From NCBI GenBank assembly GCA_041627475.1, contig JBFKQZ010000098.1, positions 1-10,405 on the forward strand: a stretch of DNA of 10,405 nt, in the 5' to 3' direction. Below the pieces are notes generated by a model, which was given only the letters and a program-made list of their open reading frames with translations, was not told where the DNA came from and made no database searches. The DNA comes from JBFGFG01 sp041627475. Lineage in GTDB: Bacteria > Actinomycetota > Nitriliruptoria > Nitriliruptorales > Nitriliruptoraceae. Within the stretch, counting starts at the first letter, position 1. Each line of letters starts with the position of its first letter. Shown piece by piece: positions 6,173 through 10,405 of the stretch. A program made the position numbers and the translations under genes.

Positions 6173-8500
6173 CACGAGCTCGCCCTCGCGGGTGAGCACC
6201 ATGACCGTGTCGCCGTCGACGGCGACGGCGCCGGCCGGGGTGCCGTCGACGGCCACTCGCCACGCGGGGCCGGCGGGTCGCGACGTGCCCGTCACCGTGT
6301 AGGCGACGACCTCCCCGGCCAGGGTGGGGACGAGGACCTGGTCGCCGGCGACGACGGGCGCGCCCGCCGCATGGGCCGGCAGCTCGATGCGCCACGCGGT
6401 CTCGCCGCCGTCCAGCGTGACGGCGAGCAGCTCACGGTCGTCGACGAGGGCGACCAGCACGTCGCCGGCGATGCTCAGCGGTCGGCAGGCGGAGCCGCGG
6501 GCGCGCTCGCCCCAGGGCTGGGAACCGTCCTCGAGCAGTCGGGCGACGATGTCGCCGAGGTGGTTGACCACGACCACGACGTCCTCGTGGACGACCGGCG
6601 GGGCGCACGTGCGGATCGGGGCACGGAACACGAGCTCGCGGCCGGCGCGACGGCCGACCCACACGTCACCGCCGTCACGCGGCGCGTCGGTCGCCACAAG
6701 CCAGCCGTCGGCCGCGGCGAGATCGGTCCGGGCGATCGTCGTCTCGACGACCATCGCCCGACGGCCGGTGACACGGTCGTAGCCGAGCAGCTGGCTGCCG
6801 ACGGGCAGCACGACGAGGTCGCGGTCCACGATCGGCGTGCCGCGTGGCACCACCCGGTCGTCGGTCCTGGCCCAGCCGACGATCCCCGTGTCCGCGAACA
6901 GCGAGAGCAGCCCGCCTCGGTCCGCCGGCTGCGTCAGCGCCGGGGCGATGAAGACCCGCCCGGCCACCAGTGCCGGCGGCGTGAGGCTGCCTGCGGTCAC
7001 GAGCTGTGGCTCGAACGCGGCGTGGCTCCACTGCCGTTCGCCGGTGGCGACGTCGTGGATCTCCACGCCGTCCGGCGTGGTCGCCGCGACCGCGCCCGCG
7101 TCGGTCGCGAGGTCCGGTACGTGCACGGCGACGGTGGGTACGCGCCAACGAACGCCGCTCGCGTCCACGACCTCGACCTCGCCGTCGGTCGTGACCTGTG
7201 CGACGTCACCGACGGTGGTCGTCACGAGCCGTGAGGTGCCACCGGCAGGCCCGACACGGCCGACGACGGCACCTGTCTCCCCGTCGAGCAGGACCGTCGC
7301 GCTGTCGCCGCGGACGGCGACCATCCCGGCGGTGACCTCGAGGGCCAGGACGGGGGCGCTGGTGGCCGGCGCGGCCCAGCGTCGGGTGCCGGACGCGACG
7401 TCGTAGCCGACGATGTTGGTGAGCCCGTCGCTGCGCACGAGCAGGTCGCCGCCGATGGCGGTCACCACGGCGGGTCCACCCACCCCGTCGTCGTCGGCGA
7501 TGTCGGCGAGCGTGGCGCCGTCGGTCGCGTCCACGACCAGGACCCGGTCGAGTCCGGCTATCACGACCCGTCCCTCGGCCGCCACGAGTGGCGCCAGCGG
7601 GAACGTGGCGAGGTCCGGGAGGTCGGTGCCGTCGAGGCGCCAGACCTCGCTGCCGTCGTCGGGGTCGACCGCCGCGACGAAGGACTCCCGCGGGCCCGTC
7701 TCGCCGGCGACGACGATCCGACCGCCGGTCCACGACAGCCGGGTCACGCGGCCGACCTCGGCGAGCCGGCTGCGCCAGCGCTCGGCACCGTCGACCCTGG
7801 CGAGCAGCACGAGCTCGATGCCCTCTGCCTCGGCGGGCACGCCCACGACGCCGCGAGGGACGAGCGTGCTGGCCTCCCGCAGTCGCCGCTCGACCCGCCA
7901 GCGCCGCTCGCCGGTCGCGAGGTCGACCAGCGTCACCGAGGTCAGGTCGCGGTGCGCGAGCAGCCCGTCGGCCAGCGCCAGGTCGTACGGCTGGCTGCCG
8001 AGGGGGAGCATCGTCGTGCTCACCAGCGCCCCGTCGGTCACGTCGTGCACCGTGATGCGCTGGCCGTCGGGGGACGGGTCGTGCACCGCGAGCAGCTCGC
8101 GGCCGGCGTCGGTGACGGTCGTGCCGAGGACGTCGGTCCCGGGGGTGAACAGCGGCGGCAGATCGACTGGGCTCCGCCACACCACCCCGCTCGGGGGCGG
8201 GACCGACGTGGTGCTCACGACCCCGGTCCGGGCGCCGTCACCGCGTGACGTGAAGCCGGCCGGCACGACCGGTGGCTCGGTCGTCCCCTGGCCGACGAGC
8301 AGTCCCACCAGCACCAGGGCGACGACGGCACCTGCGACGAGGCGACCACTGCGTCCCTCGCGGGGCTCGGACGTGGTGTCCTCGGGCCGGGGTGCCTCGG
8401 TGCGCAGCGCGGCGCCACACGTCCCGCACCAGCGGGCGTCCCCCGGGGCCGACGAGCCGCACTGCGGGCACTCGACCTCCGGTGCGGACCGCCACCTCAC
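6161..8500 (-). CDS. Zinc-ribbon membrane protein with large PQQ-like beta-propeller ectodomain
   Basis: The product has 779 residues. The N-terminus holds a four-cysteine zinc ribbon (C11-x2-C14 and C25-x2-C28). A charged linker follows, then one membrane span (about 53-71). The remaining roughly 700 residues, predicted outside the cell, are repeated beta-propeller blades of the PQQ/quinoprotein type, recognisable as V-D-x-x-T/D-G-x-x-x-W elements such as LVDLATGERRWRV, VDPDDGSEVWRL, YDVASGTRRWA and HDVATGERQWS. About eleven such blade signatures can be picked out, enough for one large or two adjacent propellers. Only two cysteines occur outside the membrane, C632 and C672. The GTG start at 8500 overlaps the kinase stop as GTGA with no strong ribosome binding site, so it is probably made together with the kinase. 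Ligand and function are unknown: a sensor, scaffold or accessory protein of the kinase is plausible. Quinone enzyme activity is not implied by the fold. Confidence 0.9.
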   Translation of the reverse strand: MRWRSAPEVECPQCGSSAPGDARWCGTCGAALRTEAPRPEDTTSEPREGRSGRLVAGAVVALVLVGLLVGQGTTEPPVVPAGFTSRGDGARTGVVSTTSVPPPSGVVWRSPVDLPPLFTPGTDVLGTTVTDAGRELLAVHDPSPDGQRITVHDVTDGALVSTTMLPLGSQPYDLALADGLLAHRDLTSVTLVDLATGERRWRVERRLREASTLVPRGVVGVPAEAEGIELVLLARVDGAERWRSRLAEVGRVTRLSWTGGRIVVAGETGPRESFVAAVDPDDGSEVWRLDGTDLPDLATFPLAPLVAAEGRVVIAGLDRVLVVDATDGATLADIADDDGVGGPAVVTAIGGDLLVRSDGLTNIVGYDVASGTRRWAAPATSAPVLALEVTAGMVAVRGDSATVLLDGETGAVVGRVGPAGGTSRLVTTTVGDVAQVTTDGEVEVVDASGVRWRVPTVAVHVPDLATDAGAVAATTPDGVEIHDVATGERQWSHAAFEPQLVTAGSLTPPALVAGRVFIAPALTQPADRGGLLSLFADTGIVGWARTDDRVVPRGTPIVDRDLVVLPVGSQLLGYDRVTGRRAMVVETTIARTDLAAADGWLVATDAPRDGGDVWVGRRAGRELVFRAPIRTCAPPVVHEDVVVVVNHLGDIVARLLEDGSQPWGERARGSACRPLSIAGDVLVALVDDRELLAVTLDGGETAWRIELPAHAAGAPVVAGDQVLVPTLAGEVVAYTVTGTSRPAGPAWRVAVDGTPAGAVAVDGDTVMVLTREGELVGLR

Positions 8501-10281
8501 GGCGTCGTGAGCGGCGGGTCCTCGGTCGGGTCAGGACTCGGCTCCGGCTCGGTGGGGCTGGGCGAGGGCTCCGGGTCCGGTGGTGGGCTCGGCTCGGGCG
8601 ACGGCTCGGCCGGCCCGCGGCTGATCTCGAGGGTCACCTCGCTGCCGACGGGGACCTCGCTGCCGGGCGACGGGTCCTGGCTGACGACCCGACCCTCCTC
8701 GACCGTGTCGCTGAAGACGCGGACCACCGCGACGGTGAGACCCTGGTCCTCGAGGCGGAAGCGGGCGTCGGCGTCGGTCAGCAGCTGGACGTTGGCGACG
8801 CGGACCGTCTCCTCGCCGCTCGACACGACGATGTCGACCGGGGTGTTGGGCGCGAGCTCCGTGCCGGCCGGTGGATCGGTGCGCAGCACCTCGTCGACCG
8901 GGACCTCGGGGTTCGCCTCGCGGATGACGCTGCGGGGCACGAGCCGCGCGTCACGCAGTGCCTCGCGGGCCTCCTCGACGTCCATGCCCTCGAGGTCCGG
9001 CACCGTCACGGCCTCGGCGCCCAGGGACACGACGACCTGGACGGTGCTGCCCTGGTCGGCGAGGGTGCCCGGTGTGGGGTCCTGCGAGATGACGTAGCCG
9101 GCCGGGACCGTCTCGGAGAACTCCTGGCCGCTGACGCGCATGTCGAAGCCGCGACTGTCGAGGACCTCCTCGGCGGTCTCCTGGAGCTGGTTGGTCACCG
9201 TGGGGACCTGCAGCTGCGTGGTGCCGGGGTCCTCGCCGCCGAGCGAACCGGTGAGGAACAGCACGGCGAGCGCGACCGCGGCGATGGTCAGGACCGCGAG
9301 GGCGAGGTAGCCGGCGACGCGGCTGGCGCGACTGCCCTCGGGCTCGGGTGGCGGCGCGGCGGTGTCGTGCTCGGCCCCCAGGACGCCGACGGCGGCGCCT
9401 GCGGCCGCTGCGCCGGCAGCAGCCGCCTCGTCGCGGCGCAGCACGGCGGGCGCCTGGACGCGCCCCCCGGTCCGGGCCCGCAGCAGGTCCTCGCGCAGGT
9501 CGTTGGCCGAGGCATAGCGGTTGGACGGGTTCTTGGCCAGCGCCCGCATGACGATGGCCTCGGACTGCTCCGACACGGTCGGGTCGAGGTCACGCGGTGG
9601 CGGTGCCAGCTCCTGGACGTGCTGGTAGGCCACGGTCACCGGGGAGTCGCCGGTGAACGGCTGGTGGCCGCACAGCAGCTCGTAGAGCACCACACCGAGC
9701 GAGTAGACGTCCGAGCGGGCGTCGACGGTCTTGCCCTGCGCCTGCTCCGGCGAGAGGTAGGCGGCGGTGCCGAGGATCGCGGCCGTCTCGGTCACGGTGT
9801 TGGCGTCGATCGCCCGGGCGATGCCGAAGTCGGCCACCTTCACCGAGCCGTCCTCGGCCAACAGGATGTTGCCGGGCTTGATGTCGCGGTGGACGATGTT
9901 GCGGTCGTGCGCGAACTGCAGCGCCTGGCAGACGGTCGCGCAGACCTCGAGCCCCCGGTCCTCGGTCAGGCCACCGGCCTGGATGGCCTCGGCGAGCGAG
10001 CGGCCCTCGACGAGCTCCATCACGATGAAGGGACGGCCCCCGTGCTCGCCGGTGTCGAAGACACCGACGATGTTCGGGTGGTTCAGGCTCGCGGCTGCAT
10101 GTGCCTCGGCGCGGAAGCGCTGGCGGAAGTCCTGGTTCTCGGCGTGGTGGCCGAGCAGGATCTTGACCGCGACGGGGCGGTCGAGGGTCTCGTCGTGGGC
10201 ACGACGGACCTCCGCCATGCCCCCGCGACCGATGACCCTGCCGAGTCGGTAGCGACCGCCCAGCAGTTCGCCCTCGTCCAC
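8497..10281 (-). CDS. PknB-like transmembrane Ser/Thr protein kinase with three PASTA repeats
   Basis: This 594-residue receptor kinase phosphorylates Ser/Thr on target proteins. The cytoplasmic kinase domain (about 5-265) has all key elements: glycine loop GRGGMAEV (18-25), K40 in VAVKIL, HRDIKPGN with D133, DFG with D151, and activation-loop threonines T164 and T166 in TVTETAAILGTAAYLSPEQ, which align with the autophosphorylated T171/T173 of Mycobacterium PknB. An Ala-rich juxtamembrane linker follows, then a membrane span (about 322-345), three PASTA repeats outside (about 359-555) and a Pro/Ser/Glu-rich tail (557-594). I prefer the GTG at 10281, because GGAGGA lies just upstream; the GTG at 10305 has none. 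The frame stays open to the right window edge, so a longer N-terminus is not excluded. PASTA repeats bind muropeptide or lipid II in related kinases. The usual pbpA/rodA neighbours are not seen in this window; downstream lies the propeller gene. I leave the symbol empty because actinobacteria carry several PASTA kinases. Confidence 0.95.
   Translation of the reverse strand: MDEGELLGGRYRLGRVIGRGGMAEVRRAHDETLDRPVAVKILLGHHAENQDFRQRFRAEAHAAASLNHPNIVGVFDTGEHGGRPFIVMELVEGRSLAEAIQAGGLTEDRGLEVCATVCQALQFAHDRNIVHRDIKPGNILLAEDGSVKVADFGIARAIDANTVTETAAILGTAAYLSPEQAQGKTVDARSDVYSLGVVLYELLCGHQPFTGDSPVTVAYQHVQELAPPPRDLDPTVSEQSEAIVMRALAKNPSNRYASANDLREDLLRARTGGRVQAPAVLRRDEAAAAGAAAAGAAVGVLGAEHDTAAPPPEPEGSRASRVAGYLALAVLTIAAVALAVLFLTGSLGGEDPGTTQLQVPTVTNQLQETAEEVLDSRGFDMRVSGQEFSETVPAGYVISQDPTPGTLADQGSTVQVVVSLGAEAVTVPDLEGMDVEEAREALRDARLVPRSVIREANPEVPVDEVLRTDPPAGTELAPNTPVDIVVSSGEETVRVANVQLLTDADARFRLEDQGLTVAVVRVFSDTVEEGRVVSQDPSPGSEVPVGSEVTLEISRGPAEPSPEPSPPPDPEPSPSPTEPEPSPDPTEDPPLTTP
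8500..8613 (-). repeat. Low-complexity Pro/Ser/Glu/Asp-rich C-terminal tail of the kinase
   Basis: The last 38 residues of the kinase are almost entirely P, E, S, D and T in PEPSP-like units (coded mainly as ccg/gag/tcg-type triplets). An extended, acidic, proline-rich tail after the PASTA repeats would lie in the cell wall and probably acts as a spacer or wall-contact segment. It is a coding low-complexity repeat, not a separate element. Confidence 0.75.
8617..9207 (-). repeat. Three tandem PASTA repeats in the kinase ectodomain
   Basis: Each unit is about 62-64 residues. Unit 1 (9022-9207) and unit 2 (8815-9006) have the standard opening V-P-x-x and the late Q/T-D-P-x-x-G-T signature (SQDPTPGT, RTDPPAGT). 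Unit 3 (8617-8805) keeps SQDPSPGS but opens V-A-N in place of V-P and has TVEEG where the VPxG turn is expected, so it looks diverged. Confidence 0.88.
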
Positions 10282-10284
10282 GGA

Positions 10285-10290
10285 TCCTCC
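10285..10290 (-). promoter_or_regulatory. Ribosome binding site deciding the kinase start
   Basis: GGAGGA on the minus strand lies 3 nt (4 nt counted from GGAGG) before the GTG at 10281. The spacing is slightly short, but the match is strong and no comparable site precedes the GTG at 10305. Confidence 0.55.
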
Positions 10291-10405
10291 AGCGTGCGTC
10301 CGCACTCGCGAAGCGTAGCGACGGCCCGTCCGACCTCCGATGATGGTCGTGGCCGGCCCGTCGCGCGCCGGCGGCGAGCGCTGCGTCCCGACAGAGTTCC
10401 CTCGC

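Noticed and set aside
7413..8510. Plus-strand open frame of 365 codons antisense to the propeller gene
   Set aside because: It is S/T/R/P-rich with no domain-like pattern, and the opposite strand encodes clear propeller blades and a zinc ribbon.
8516..8605. Repetitive ggctcgg/ggctccgg pattern suggestive of a DNA repeat array
   Set aside because: It is fully explained as codons of the kinase's Pro/Ser/Glu-rich tail. There are no regular spacers, so it is not a CRISPR or satellite array.
10352..10372. GCCGGC...GCCGGC hairpin near the right edge
   Set aside because: This is a self-complementary 6-mer repeated in very GC-rich DNA with no T-tract. It could be the terminator of a gene beyond the window, but chance is as likely.
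10282..10405. Promoter or further gene upstream of the kinase
   Set aside because: TACGCT on the minus strand (10312-10317) could be a -10 element, but no matching -35 is seen. Both strands are open by composition alone, and no motif or start with a ribosome site supports a gene.

Overview
The window is GC-rich DNA that is almost fully coding, with frequent GTG starts and heavy G/C bias at third codon positions. It encodes a PASTA-domain Ser/Thr kinase, a YlbL-type PDZ/S16 protease, a Tat-exported PhoD phosphatase with an LAxTG sorting signal, and a protein carrying a cysteinyl-tRNA synthetase-like tail. Together these point to a high-GC Gram-positive bacterium (Actinomycetota). A deep-branching class is possible, but I cannot fix the taxon from this sequence alone.

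Layout. Positions 1-4002, minus strand, hold one probable operon. In transcription order it encodes: a class-I glutamine-amidotransferase-like (S51/cyanophycinase-like) domain fused to a CysRS-like C-terminal region; an alpha/beta hydrolase; an M50 site-2-type intramembrane metalloprotease; and a YlbL-like PDZ/Lon-type serine protease cut by the left window edge. Two of its three junctions are 4-base GTGA stop/start overlaps. Positions 4003-4201 are a divergent intergenic region. It contains four GTCACC-like elements spaced 11, 14 and 11 nt apart, which resemble a PhoP (PHO) box, and a perfect 7-3-7 palindrome. Positions 4202-6157, plus strand, encode a Tat-exported PhoD-type alkaline phosphatase ending in a sortase-E-type LAATG sorting signal. 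Positions 6161-10281, minus strand, hold a two-gene operon: a PknB-like kinase with three PASTA repeats, coupled by another GTGA overlap to a membrane protein made of a cytoplasmic zinc ribbon, one membrane span and a large PQQ-type beta-propeller ectodomain. The phoD and propeller genes converge with only 3 bases between their stops, and a small hairpin lies across the junction.

How the genes may work together. phoD is plausibly a phosphate-starvation gene whose product is held on the cell wall. The kinase and propeller pair looks like an envelope-sensing module in which the PASTA repeats and the propeller face outward. The left operon pairs an extracytoplasmic serine protease with an intramembrane protease and could act in envelope quality control or regulated proteolysis. 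These functional links are inference. No RNA genes, insertion sequences, CRISPR arrays or origins are evident. The least conventional items are the amidotransferase/CysRS-tail fusion and the kinase/zinc-ribbon-propeller pair.
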